Positions 44,152 to 52,074 of a DNA stretch of 64,000 nucleotides are shown piece after piece (the stretch's first letter is position 1; each line of letters starts with the position of its first letter). Both the position numbers and the translations under genes were made by a program. Under the pieces are notes generated by a model. It was not told where the DNA came from. It ran no database searches and was given only the letters and a program-made list of their open reading frames with translations. The stretch spans positions 1-64,000 of the forward strand of contig NZ_BSPW01000084.1 in NCBI RefSeq assembly GCF_030161235.1. Direction: 5' to 3'. Source of the stretch: Vibrio zhanjiangensis (GTDB lineage Bacteria; Pseudomonadota; Gammaproteobacteria; Enterobacterales; Vibrionaceae).

Positions 44152-45192
44152 ATGAAAAAAAACCTTTTGTCACTGCTTGTCGGGGCGGCAGCGCTTGCCA
44201 GTCAGCAGGCGTACGCCATAGATATTTCAGTCAAATGCCCAGATCAGCCTGTCAATTCCGTGCTAATGGAAAATGGTAAAGTGTATGTGGTGGTCGACAA
44301 CGATTTGATTAGAAACCAAACCCTGCTCGATAACCTAGAGCAAGGCCATATTGGCTTTTGTACTACCCAAGTCACCAATATGGATGGAGTGTTCTCTGAA
44401 AGAACCACCTTCAATGCCGATATCAGTGATTGGGACACCTCGAATGTGACTAGCATGCGGTCCATGTTTTATAGGGCTGATGCTTTTAATCAAAATATCG
44501 GTCATTGGGATACCTTTAATGTGAAGTATATGGGCAAAATGTTTGGTGGTGCGAAAGCCTTTAATCAACACATCGGTCACTGGGATACGTCTAATGTAAT
44601 TGACATGTCGTACATGTTTAATGAAGCATGGGTTTTTAACAAAGACATCGGTCACTGGGATACTTCTAACGTGACTAATATGTCTTACATGTTTTATTAC
44701 GCTGTTGCTTTTAACCAAGATATAGGTCATTGGGATACCTCGAATGTCTATGATATGGGCGCTATGTTTAACAATGCCAAATCCTTTAACCAAGACATTG
44801 GTCACTGGGATACTTCAAAAGTAGGTGATATGTTCAATATGTTTGGTGGAGCAAGTACCTTCAATCAAGATATTGGTTATTGGGATACTTCCAAAGTGAC
44901 TAATATGTCTCACATGTTTCTTTGGGCTAAAGCTTTTAATCAAGATATAAGTCATTGGGATACGTCGAATGTGACCAATATGGAGCGCATGTTTTCTTAT
45001 GCTGTGGCGTTTAACCAAGATATAGGCTACTGGGATACGTCTAGTGTCACCAATATGAACAAAACGTTTAAAGGTAACACCATCTTTTCACAAGACTTAA
45101 GCAACTGGAATGTTAGCCAAGTGACTGAGCATACCGATTTTGCTAAAGACAGCATATTGACTGAGGAGCAGCTGCCGATATTCACCCAGTAG
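44152..45192 (+). CDS. Secreted DUF285/BspA-like repeat protein 4 (ten repeats)
   Basis: The 346-residue protein has a signal peptide ending AYAIDI, the head VKCPDQPVNSV, and ten 25-residue repeats plus cap. It is one repeat (25 residues) shorter than protein 2 and otherwise its closest relative, including leader and 3' end. Repeat faces vary at the positions before MF and before FNQ, as expected for a solenoid whose exposed surface diversifies. Confidence 0.88.
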   Translation: MKKNLLSLLVGAAALASQQAYAIDISVKCPDQPVNSVLMENGKVYVVVDNDLIRNQTLLDNLEQGHIGFCTTQVTNMDGVFSERTTFNADISDWDTSNVTSMRSMFYRADAFNQNIGHWDTFNVKYMGKMFGGAKAFNQHIGHWDTSNVIDMSYMFNEAWVFNKDIGHWDTSNVTNMSYMFYYAVAFNQDIGHWDTSNVYDMGAMFNNAKSFNQDIGHWDTSKVGDMFNMFGGASTFNQDIGYWDTSKVTNMSHMFLWAKAFNQDISHWDTSNVTNMERMFSYAVAFNQDIGYWDTSSVTNMNKTFKGNTIFSQDLSNWNVSQVTEHTDFAKDSILTEEQLPIFTQ

Positions 45193-45198
45193 CGGGTG
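45109..45198 (+). repeat. 90-bp direct repeat, copy B (3' end of DUF285 protein 4)
   Basis: Partner of 43305-43394, same length, three mismatches. Confidence 0.85.
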
Positions 45199-45224
45199 CT
45201 CTATAGAGTTACTACCTATTTCGA

Positions 45225-45249
45225 AGCCTCGCACAAGCGGGGCTTTTTA
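45225..45249 (+). terminator. Terminator after DUF285 protein 4
   Basis: AGCCTCGC-acaa-GCGGGGCT (one G-T pair) followed by TTTTT. Confidence 0.8.
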
Positions 45250-45415
45250 CTTGGAATAGTAGAAATAGATAATGCTTAATTGATAACCTTCATTGTATTC
45301 TGACGGTGATTTTTGCTCGGTAATGTGAGTCGAGGTTAAAATTTTATTTCGACATTTTTAGGTTCAATGCTAAGTTGAGCGTTGCAATCAAAATAGCAAA
45401 GGATTATTTCGTCAC

Positions 45416-46597
45416 ATGTTTTCTCATCTACCCACGCCAGTTCTTGATCCTATTCTTTCGTTATCCGTCGCCTACCGTAATGACCCCAGACCCGATAAAG
45501 TGGACTTGGGCATAGGTGTTTATAAAAACAGTGCGGGTGAAACCCCTGTTATGAAGGCCATTTCTCAAGCACAAGATATTGTCGTGGCGACCCAAAAAAC
45601 AAAATCTTATGTGGGCCTAGCCGGTTGTGAGGAGTTTAATCAAAGTATGGTTGAACTGCTGCTATCAGGGACCTCTGCGATGGAGAGAGTTGCTGCGATT
45701 CAGACGCCGGGGGCCAGTGGTGCGTTAAGAATGCTAGGCGATTTAATCAAAGTTGCGCAGCCTGATACTTGCGTTTGGATATCTAACCCAAGCTATGTCA
45801 ACCACAGGCCGGTAATGGAAGCGGCAGGTTTAAAAGTTAAGCAATACACCTACTTTAGCCCGCAAACCAAGCAAGTAGACACAGCTCGTATGTTGGAAGA
45901 GTTGGCTCAGGCTGGTCCAAATGATGTGGTTTTACTGCATGGCTGCTGCCATAACCCAACGGGCGCAGACATTGATTTTGCTGCATGGCAAGCCATCACT
46001 GAGCTGGCACAAAAAAATGGGTTTGTGCCGTTTGTCGATGTGGCTTATCAAGGTTTTGGCGATGGCTTAGAGCAAGATGTTCAAGGCTTACGCTTTATGG
46101 CTGATAATGTCGAAGAGATGATGATCACGACCTCATGCTCGAAAAACTTTGGTCTCTATCGTGAGAGAACTGGTGCTGCTATTGTAGTGGGCAAATCTTT
46201 GCAAGAGGTTACGAATGCAAAAGGTAGAGCACTGACCCTTGCTCGCTCAACTTACACTATGCCACCTGATCATGGCGCAGCTTTAGTGAAAACCATTTTG
46301 CAAAGTCATGAACTGACAGGAATATGGAAACAAGAGCTGAGCGAAATGCAGCAGAGATTGGTTAGCTTGAGAAAGAGTTTATGCCAAGAGTTTCGAAATA
46401 CTCATAACACGTCACAGTTTGATTTTATTGAGAGCCACAAAGGCATGTTCACTGTGCTAGGATTTAGCCAAGACCAAATGGCGCAACTTCGTGAGACATA
46501 TGGTATTTATGGTGTCGGTGACGGGCGAATTAATATCGCTGGTTTGACTGAAAAAGACATTGCTTATGTCGCTGAAGCCATCGTGAAAGTCTCTTAA
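45416..46597 (+). CDS. Aromatic/aspartate aminotransferase (class I, PLP)
   Basis: The 393-residue protein belongs to the AspC/TyrB group: VDLGIGVYKNSAGETPVM at the N-terminus, HGCCHNPTGAD, the PLP lysine in SCSKNFGLYRERTGA and the C-terminal GRINIAGL. It transfers amino groups between aspartate or aromatic amino acids and 2-oxoglutarate in the cytoplasm. Sequence alone does not settle AspC versus TyrB. RBS AAAGGATT precedes ATG 45416; a terminator follows. Confidence 0.93.
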   Translation: MFSHLPTPVLDPILSLSVAYRNDPRPDKVDLGIGVYKNSAGETPVMKAISQAQDIVVATQKTKSYVGLAGCEEFNQSMVELLLSGTSAMERVAAIQTPGASGALRMLGDLIKVAQPDTCVWISNPSYVNHRPVMEAAGLKVKQYTYFSPQTKQVDTARMLEELAQAGPNDVVLLHGCCHNPTGADIDFAAWQAITELAQKNGFVPFVDVAYQGFGDGLEQDVQGLRFMADNVEEMMITTSCSKNFGLYRERTGAAIVVGKSLQEVTNAKGRALTLARSTYTMPPDHGAALVKTILQSHELTGIWKQELSEMQQRLVSLRKSLCQEFRNTHNTSQFDFIESHKGMFTVLGFSQDQMAQLRETYGIYGVGDGRINIAGLTEKDIAYVAEAIVKVS

Positions 46598-46608
46598 GTT
46601 TTGTGCTA

Positions 46609-46634
46609 AGGCCCACATTCGAGTGGGCCTTTCT
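46609..46634 (+). terminator. Terminator after the aminotransferase
   Basis: AGGCCCAC-attcga-GTGGGCCT followed by TTCT. Confidence 0.75.
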
Positions 46635-46668
46635 GTCAGATACATCTTGTTAGAGAGTAGGTGATCAA

Positions 46669-47304
46669 ATGGATAGAACGTCAAAGGCTTTGATAGCCAT
46701 GCTACTCAGTGGAGGATTGATGGCTTGTTCCACCACAAGCCAGAAGCCTGAGGAGCCCCAACCTAAGCCCGCAATTGAAGAGCCCAAAGATAAGCCTGAA
46801 AGTCCAGAGGCTGAAAAAGATAAGCAAACTGCTGAAAAGCCCAAACCGGTCAAACCTCAACCTCAACCGAAGAAAACCGCGGATGGCAAGTTGATTTTAG
46901 GCCAGCAGGAATGGGTTTATGTCCCTGGTCTTGAAGAGAACTTCAAAGCACGCATTGATACTGGCGCAACGACCTCTTCGATAAGTGCAACAGATGTGGT
47001 CGAATTCGAGCGCGACGGACAAGATTGGGTCAAGTTCACTATCGAACATGACGGCAAAAAGAGCAAACAGATGGCGTTGCCTGTGGTGCGATGGGTTAAG
47101 GTTCGCCAGTCCAGTTCTGAAGAGTCTCAGCGCCGCGCTGTGGTCGAATCTTGGGTTCAGCTTGGGGATCTAAAAGAAAAAACCGAGTTTACTTTGGCCG
47201 ACCGTACACATCTTAACTACCCCTTACTTTTGGGTAGAAGTTTTGTCACCGACGTGGCGATTGTCGATGTGAGTAAAGAGTTTGTGCAGAAAAAGCACAA
47301 GTAG
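46669..47304 (+). CDS. Lipoprotein with retropepsin-like (ATP-dependent zinc protease family) domain
   Basis: The 211-residue protein has a lipoprotein signal (lipobox LMACS), then a Pro/Lys/Glu-rich linker of about 50 residues that could span the periplasm or peptidoglycan. The globular domain from about residue 73 has the aspartic-protease-like ARIDTGATTSSI motif and LNYPLLLGRSFV. The family is annotated as RimK-associated or ATP-dependent zinc protease, though the fold is retropepsin-like. The probable substrate is an envelope protein; unknown. Confidence 0.82.
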   Translation: MDRTSKALIAMLLSGGLMACSTTSQKPEEPQPKPAIEEPKDKPESPEAEKDKQTAEKPKPVKPQPQPKKTADGKLILGQQEWVYVPGLEENFKARIDTGATTSSISATDVVEFERDGQDWVKFTIEHDGKKSKQMALPVVRWVKVRQSSSEESQRRAVVESWVQLGDLKEKTEFTLADRTHLNYPLLLGRSFVTDVAIVDVSKEFVQKKHK

Positions 47305-47331
47305 GCAGTTTGAAAGTAAAACTCATCATTT

Positions 47332-47356
47332 AACGGCACCTTAAGGTGCCGTTTTT
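47332..47356 (+). terminator. Terminator after the retropepsin-like gene
   Basis: AACGGCACC-ttaa-GGTGCCGTT continuing into TTT; classic form. Confidence 0.88.
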
Positions 47357-47525
47357 GTTATGGATATCGTGTTTTTTGAACGCAGTATCAGAACTCAGCG
47401 ACATATTTCGCTAATCTTGCGCTTTGGACGAAGATGTAACATCGCAAGGGAAGTGTATTTCTAGTCGTTTGTCCCTATTTTTGTCGCTCAGCCGATAATG
47501 TCTGCTTATTCTCAAGGAGTCTTTA

Positions 47526-47936
47526 ATGAAGTATTTATCGATGGCGGTGGTCATCAAACATGGTAAGGTTTTGATCCAAGAACGTTATCGCTCTAACCAA
47601 GGTATGGTGTTTGAGTTTCCCGGTGGTGAAGTAGAAACCAATGAGTCGGGTACTGACGCTGCTATCCGCGAGCTATACGAAGAAACGCACATGAGTGGTT
47701 TATCTCACGCTGCAACTTATAGCGATATCAATGAGTACGGTGGCCGTATCTATTATGTGGTGTTACATGCCAGTAACGCTGATGAACCAAGCGCAAGCGA
47801 CTCAAGCCGCCGGCAGACTTTTCATTGGCTTAGTTTGGACAATTTACCCATTGACGAATTTCACAAAGCCGATGTGAGTTTCATTCGTAAGCATTTAGCC
47901 AAGCATTTACAAAGAGAAGTGGGAGAAATGGTCTAA
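47526..47936 (+). CDS. Nudix hydrolase
   Basis: The 136-residue protein contains a full Nudix box (GGEVETNESGTDAAIRELYE followed by ET). It hydrolyses a nucleoside diphosphate linked to another group; the substrate is not readable. Length is typical of single-domain MutT-like enzymes. Confidence 0.92.
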   Translation: MKYLSMAVVIKHGKVLIQERYRSNQGMVFEFPGGEVETNESGTDAAIRELYEETHMSGLSHAATYSDINEYGGRIYYVVLHASNADEPSASDSSRRQTFHWLSLDNLPIDEFHKADVSFIRKHLAKHLQREVGEMV

Positions 47937-47954
47937 TCGGATCATCCTTGATCT

Positions 47955-47982
47955 GACCCTTTCACTTTCCCATGAAAGGGTC
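47955..47982. terminator. Hairpin between convergent Nudix and FKBP genes
   Basis: GACCCTTTCA-ctttccca-TGAAAGGGTC, a perfect 10-bp stem between two convergent genes, without a clear T-run. Confidence 0.55.
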
Positions 47983-47991
47983 ATAAGCCAG

Positions 47992-48465
47992 TTATTGGAT
48001 TTCGAGTAGTTCTACATCAAAGATCAAGGTCGAAGCTGGCGGGATAGGGCCCGTGCCTTTTTTTCCATATGCCAAGGTGCTCGGAATGAATAGACGGAAT
48101 TTGTCGCCTTCAACCATATAAGTTAAGCCCTCTTGCCAGCCTTTAATAACTTGATTTAAACCAAATGAAATCGGCTCACCACGTTCGACCGAGCTATCAA
48201 AGACAGTGCCGTCGATAAGCGTACCATGGTAATGCACTTTTACCTTACTTTTGGGACTAGGATTGCTTGTGCCTTCACCTTTGGATAGCACCTTATATTG
48301 CAGGCCACTTTCGGTGGTAATAACGCCTTCTTGTTTGCCATTTTCCATTAGGAAGGCTTGGCCCGCTGCGAAGTTTTCTTCACCCGCCTTACTCGACACC
48401 AGAGTACGATAAATCATAAAACCTGCGAGTACCAAGATGACGATGGGAATAATAATTTTAGACAT
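47992..48465 (-). CDS. Membrane-anchored FKBP-type peptidyl-prolyl isomerase
   Basis: The 157-residue protein has an N-terminal membrane helix (about 4-20) and an FKBP domain: VKVHYHGTLIDGTVFDSS, VIKGWQEGLTYMVEGDK, IPSTLAYG and STLIFDVELL. It helps fold envelope proteins by isomerising prolyl bonds. It follows the DsbA-like gene by 17 bases on the same strand, so the two folding factors are co-transcribed. Confidence 0.92.
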   Translation of the reverse strand: MSKIIIPIVILVLAGFMIYRTLVSSKAGEENFAAGQAFLMENGKQEGVITTESGLQYKVLSKGEGTSNPSPKSKVKVHYHGTLIDGTVFDSSVERGEPISFGLNQVIKGWQEGLTYMVEGDKFRLFIPSTLAYGKKGTGPIPPASTLIFDVELLEIQ

Positions 48466-48482
48466 GAGGCTTTCCGTAATTG

Positions 48483-49103
48483 TTAGGGTTGTTGGATAAG
48501 ATAGTTGATGGTGTTTGCTATGCCATCAAGATCTTTGTGTCCGGCAAGGAGTACCATGTACTTACCGTTTACAATAAAGGTAGGAACCGCATTAATCTGG
48601 CCTTTCTGTGATATTTCGGCGGCTTTTTCCATTGCATCCAAGACGGCTTTTTTCTGCGACTCCGTTAATTTATCGGGGCTGGCTAAAGCATGCGCCGTAA
48701 ACGCATTATTGATCGCTTGCTCTTGCTGTTTAGGTGCTAAGTCGTAACCCATTTGTATTGCATCAAACATGGCTTTCATCATTTCGCTATTCGGCGTTTT
48801 TCCTAGCTGAGTTTGTGCGCTGTAGTAGATCATGGCACTGACTTGGGCACTTTGGTTAAAAATTACATGGACCTTACCAAACGTTTGATTGGTTGCGGCC
48901 TCAAGTTGCGGAATGGCTGGTTCCATATTCGCGCAGTGACCACAATTGAGAGAGAACACTTCGGTGACGACGGGTAGTTGATAAGCGGACAAATCGGTAG
49001 GTAAGCGTTCAAATTGTTTGCCCTCTTGAGGAAGGTTGCTCTGACCACAAGCTGCTAGCAGGGATATCAGAATAGCGCTTATTAAAGCCGGTATTGTTTT
49101 CAT
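48483..49103 (-). CDS. DsbA-like thiol:disulfide oxidoreductase lipoprotein
   Basis: From ATG 49103 the protein has 206 residues and a lipoprotein signal (lipobox LLAAC). The thioredoxin-fold active site is CGHC (SLNCGHCANM) and the cis-proline motif is NAVPTFIVNG. It forms or shuffles disulfides in envelope proteins. A GTG three codons upstream is an alternative start. It is paired with an FKBP gene. Confidence 0.88.
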   Translation of the reverse strand: MKTIPALISAILISLLAACGQSNLPQEGKQFERLPTDLSAYQLPVVTEVFSLNCGHCANMEPAIPQLEAATNQTFGKVHVIFNQSAQVSAMIYYSAQTQLGKTPNSEMMKAMFDAIQMGYDLAPKQQEQAINNAFTAHALASPDKLTESQKKAVLDAMEKAAEISQKGQINAVPTFIVNGKYMVLLAGHKDLDGIANTINYLIQQP

Positions 49104-49291
49104 ATTCAGCACTTTTTTGCTATCGAGAGAAATCTATAGGGTTAAGTCGATGATTCTACCTTGCAATAGCTGCGAAAAAAACACTTTACGTGGCGTATTT
49201 CTGTCATAAGCAAAGTCTTCATTTATAATTAAAGTATTTCCCAGTTCGCCGATATAAATGATGTATCGAAACAAAAAAGAATGGTGGGACG

Positions 49292-49903
49292 ATGAAATAC
49301 CTTGCTTTACCGCTTCTTTTGTTGCTTACCGGTTGTGGCAACCTTGCGAAAGAAATGCGTTATCTGTCAGACGATATGTTGGAAACCGCGCCCAAATCCG
49401 ATATGGATGTTCGTCATCCGTCTTGGGGAGATGGGCCAAGAATGGTCACGTATTCCAGTGTCATGGGGTCATCAGGGCGTGAAGCAAATTATAGCGATTT
49501 ACAAAACTTTTTAATGAAAAACGGTGTTGAGCATGAAGTGCTCCCCGGTGATCATCTGATGGTCAAACTTAAAGATACCATCAAATTTAGTACTGGGTCG
49601 TCGATGGTTGAGCCTAACTCAGCGCACTGGCTCAATATGATGGGCAGTTATTTGTCGACTCAGCCAGGCATTGATATTGTGATTGATGGCCACACGGATA
49701 ACACAGGTGCACCCTCAAATAATGATGTGTTATCAATGAAACGAGCAAAGGCGGTAAAACAGCAATTGGTTCGTAATAATGTTTCTATGGACTCTATTTT
49801 CACTCGTGGGTATGGTGAATATGTCCCTGCCTGTTCAAACGGTACCCGTGCTGGAAAAGCGTGTAATCGCCGTGTTGAAGTATTATTCATCGTATCGAAT
49901 TAA
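49292..49903 (+). CDS. OmpA-family lipoprotein
   Basis: The 203-residue protein has lipobox LLTGC and a C-terminal OmpA-like peptidoglycan-binding domain (IDIVIDGHTDNTGAPSNND; LSMKRAKAVKQQLV; RGYGEYVP; NRRVEVLF). The middle region is polar. It links the outer membrane to peptidoglycan. Two cysteines near the C-terminus (PACSNGTRAGKAC) are in the position of the conserved OmpA-domain disulfide. Confidence 0.9.
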   Translation: MKYLALPLLLLLTGCGNLAKEMRYLSDDMLETAPKSDMDVRHPSWGDGPRMVTYSSVMGSSGREANYSDLQNFLMKNGVEHEVLPGDHLMVKLKDTIKFSTGSSMVEPNSAHWLNMMGSYLSTQPGIDIVIDGHTDNTGAPSNNDVLSMKRAKAVKQQLVRNNVSMDSIFTRGYGEYVPACSNGTRAGKACNRRVEVLFIVSN

Positions 49904-49987
49904 AGATAAAATTCGCACTTCAATAAAGCCACAACTAGACTTTGCTTTGTAGCCTTAGCTGTTTGTCTGGTTTAATGTGGAAAGCAA

Positions 49988-50761
49988 ATGTCTGACTGTG
50001 TAGATACTACATCAAAATTTATACTTCTTTATCTATTGCTATTATTATCACCTTTAGCCGTTGCTGCTCAGCCGTTGACCATTACGGTGAGCGAATATCC
50101 CCCATACCATTCGAAAGATTTGCCGAGTTTTGGCATTAACGCTCAAATTGTCACCGCAGCGTTTGAAAGCCAAGACGTAGAGATTGAATACATCCAAATG
50201 AGCACATGGAAGGAAGCGTTTGATTATGCAGCGCAAGGAAAGGCAGACGCAGCCGCTTTGTGGGAATACAACCAAGCTCATAAGCAAGATTTTTTAATCA
50301 GTGATCCCGTGTATAAAATTAGCGCCCATTTCTTTTACAACAGGAAAATGGATTTCGATTGGCGCAGGGTCAGTGACTTAAAAGGGTACAACATCAGTGC
50401 ACTCACTGGTGGTTATTATGGTGATGCTTTTGAGGCAGCAGAAAAGACTCAAGAGATAAAGGTGGTTCGGGTTTATGATGAAGTAGAAAATGTCAAAAAG
50501 CTTGTCGACGGCTCAATCGACCTTGCGCCATTGTATATCACCAGCTTCAACTATGTTTTAAAGACACAAGGCTTAGGTGATCGAAGAGCTGAGTTCACCT
50601 ATCACCCGAAACCACTATTTACCAACTCCGTCCACTTGCTGATGCCGAAAGCAAATCCTCAAAGCCAATATAATATGGTGTTATTCAATGAGGGATTAAA
50701 AGTAATAAAAGCGAATGGCGCTCTGCAATCTATTCTAAACGTTCACCTTAACTACCGCTAA
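49988..50761 (+). CDS. Stand-alone periplasmic solute-binding protein (SBP family 3)
   Basis: The 257-residue protein has a signal peptide ending AVAAQP. It has the YPPYHS substrate-entry motif near the N-terminus, AQGKADAAALWEY, and a C-terminal helix GLKVIKANGALQSIL. There are no transporter partners nearby. Ligand unknown. Confidence 0.8.
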   Translation: MSDCVDTTSKFILLYLLLLLSPLAVAAQPLTITVSEYPPYHSKDLPSFGINAQIVTAAFESQDVEIEYIQMSTWKEAFDYAAQGKADAAALWEYNQAHKQDFLISDPVYKISAHFFYNRKMDFDWRRVSDLKGYNISALTGGYYGDAFEAAEKTQEIKVVRVYDEVENVKKLVDGSIDLAPLYITSFNYVLKTQGLGDRRAEFTYHPKPLFTNSVHLLMPKANPQSQYNMVLFNEGLKVIKANGALQSILNVHLNYR

Positions 50762-51178
50762 TCACCATCTGTACATCAGTAATACTTTCGATATTTTTCG
50801 TTAACGCTCATTTTGAATTCGACATCAATAGTTCAAAGTGAGACACACAATGAAGATTTGGCATAGTCGCTGGCACTTATATACGATTCATTGCTAACGG
50901 TGCGAACTATGGCTTTATCGTATCCAAGAGTAAGGGGAATTAAGGGGGGGGGACTCTGTTCACTCATAAGTGACCCTAGCTTTAGTTTGATTTTAATTGT
51001 TAACACAAAGTGTAAAATTGGAGTTAATTAACAAATTAAAGAACATAAATGCAACAAAATGCGCTCGAACGCTCATTAATGAATGGTGGACGTTTCATCT
51101 CTTGGTTAGGTGTGCAGAATACCAATCGCAATATTAATAAAACCAATGTACCCATTAGTGTAAACAAGGACTCTTACT
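50762..51178 (+). promoter_or_regulatory. Upstream region of glpF with candidate GlpR sites
   Basis: About 417 bases without a credible gene; a 111-codon frame from 51049 overlaps glpF in another frame and is rejected. Two sites share AACGCTCAT: 50794-50811 (TTTTTCGTT-AACGCTCAT) and 51059-51076 (ATGCGCTCG-AACGCTCAT). Both partly fit the E. coli GlpR operator ATGTTCGATAACGAACAT. A run of nine G lies at 50944-50952. Confidence 0.35.
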
Positions 51179-52030
51179 ATGACGGACAGAAAAACCAGTT
51201 TGCTTGGCGAATGTATTGCCGAGTTTATAGGGACTGGATTACTGATATTCTTTGGTGTGGGCTGCGTAGCAGCGTTGGTATTAACTGGTGCACAGTTTGG
51301 CCAATGGGAAATCAGCATCGTGTGGGGCTTCGGTGTGGCAATCGCAATCTACTGTACCGCAGGCGTTTCTGGAGCACATATTAATCCCGCGGTAACAATA
51401 GCGCTGGCAGTTTTTCATGGATTTGATAAAGCGAAAGTGGTTCCTTATATCATAGCGCAAATGCTGGGTGCATTTTGTTCAGCTGCTTTGGTCTATGGCT
51501 TATATAGCAACTTATTTATTGATTATGAAATTACCCATGGTTTTATTCGCAGTAGTCAAGAGGCGTTAGCAACGGCAGGCATATTTTCAACTTATCCCAA
51601 TGCTTCGTTGTCATTTTCTGGTGCTTTGGCCGTGGAGTTTGTTATTACCGCCGTACTGATGTTCGCTATCTTAGCACTGGGTGATGAGAATAATGGAGCA
51701 GCAAGAGGGCCAATGAACCCGTTATTGATTGGTGTACTGATTGCGGTCATTGGTAGCTCACTTGGTCCACTCACTGGATTTGCTATGAACCCAGCACGAG
51801 ATTTTGGACCGAAACTTTTTGCTTACCTAGCGGGTTGGGAGTTTGCACTAACGGGTGCTAAGGATATCCCATATTTCATTGTTCCTATCTTGGGGCCTAT
51901 TGCTGGTGCATGCTTCGGCGCATGGGTTTACCCGAAAGTCATTGCCCAATACTTACCCACAACGGGAACTGGCTGCACGATTCCTAATCAGTGTGATGAT
52001 GTTAAAGAGAGCGTCGAAGCTCATAGCTAA
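51179..52030 (+). CDS. glpF: Glycerol uptake facilitator (aquaglyceroporin)
   Basis: The 283-residue inner-membrane channel has both NPA boxes (GAHINPAVTIAL and GFAMNPARDFGP) and six membrane helices. Aspartate after the second NPA motif (NPARD) is typical of glycerol-conducting members. It lets glycerol into the cell, where GlpK, encoded next, phosphorylates it. The start is ATG 51179. Confidence 0.95.
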   Translation: MTDRKTSLLGECIAEFIGTGLLIFFGVGCVAALVLTGAQFGQWEISIVWGFGVAIAIYCTAGVSGAHINPAVTIALAVFHGFDKAKVVPYIIAQMLGAFCSAALVYGLYSNLFIDYEITHGFIRSSQEALATAGIFSTYPNASLSFSGALAVEFVITAVLMFAILALGDENNGAARGPMNPLLIGVLIAVIGSSLGPLTGFAMNPARDFGPKLFAYLAGWEFALTGAKDIPYFIVPILGPIAGACFGAWVYPKVIAQYLPTTGTGCTIPNQCDDVKESVEAHS

Positions 52031-52074
52031 TAAAAAATTTTTGATTTATATATTGAAATAGAAAGGAAATGATC

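Noticed and set aside
40100..45150. Regularly spaced repeats that could suggest a CRISPR array
   Set aside because: The period is 75 bases in frame and translates into the 25-residue DUF285 repeat; there are no unique spacers or cas genes.
51049..51384. 111-codon frame overlapping the start of glpF
   Set aside because: It lies largely in another frame of glpF, lacks a ribosome site and has no recognisable protein features.
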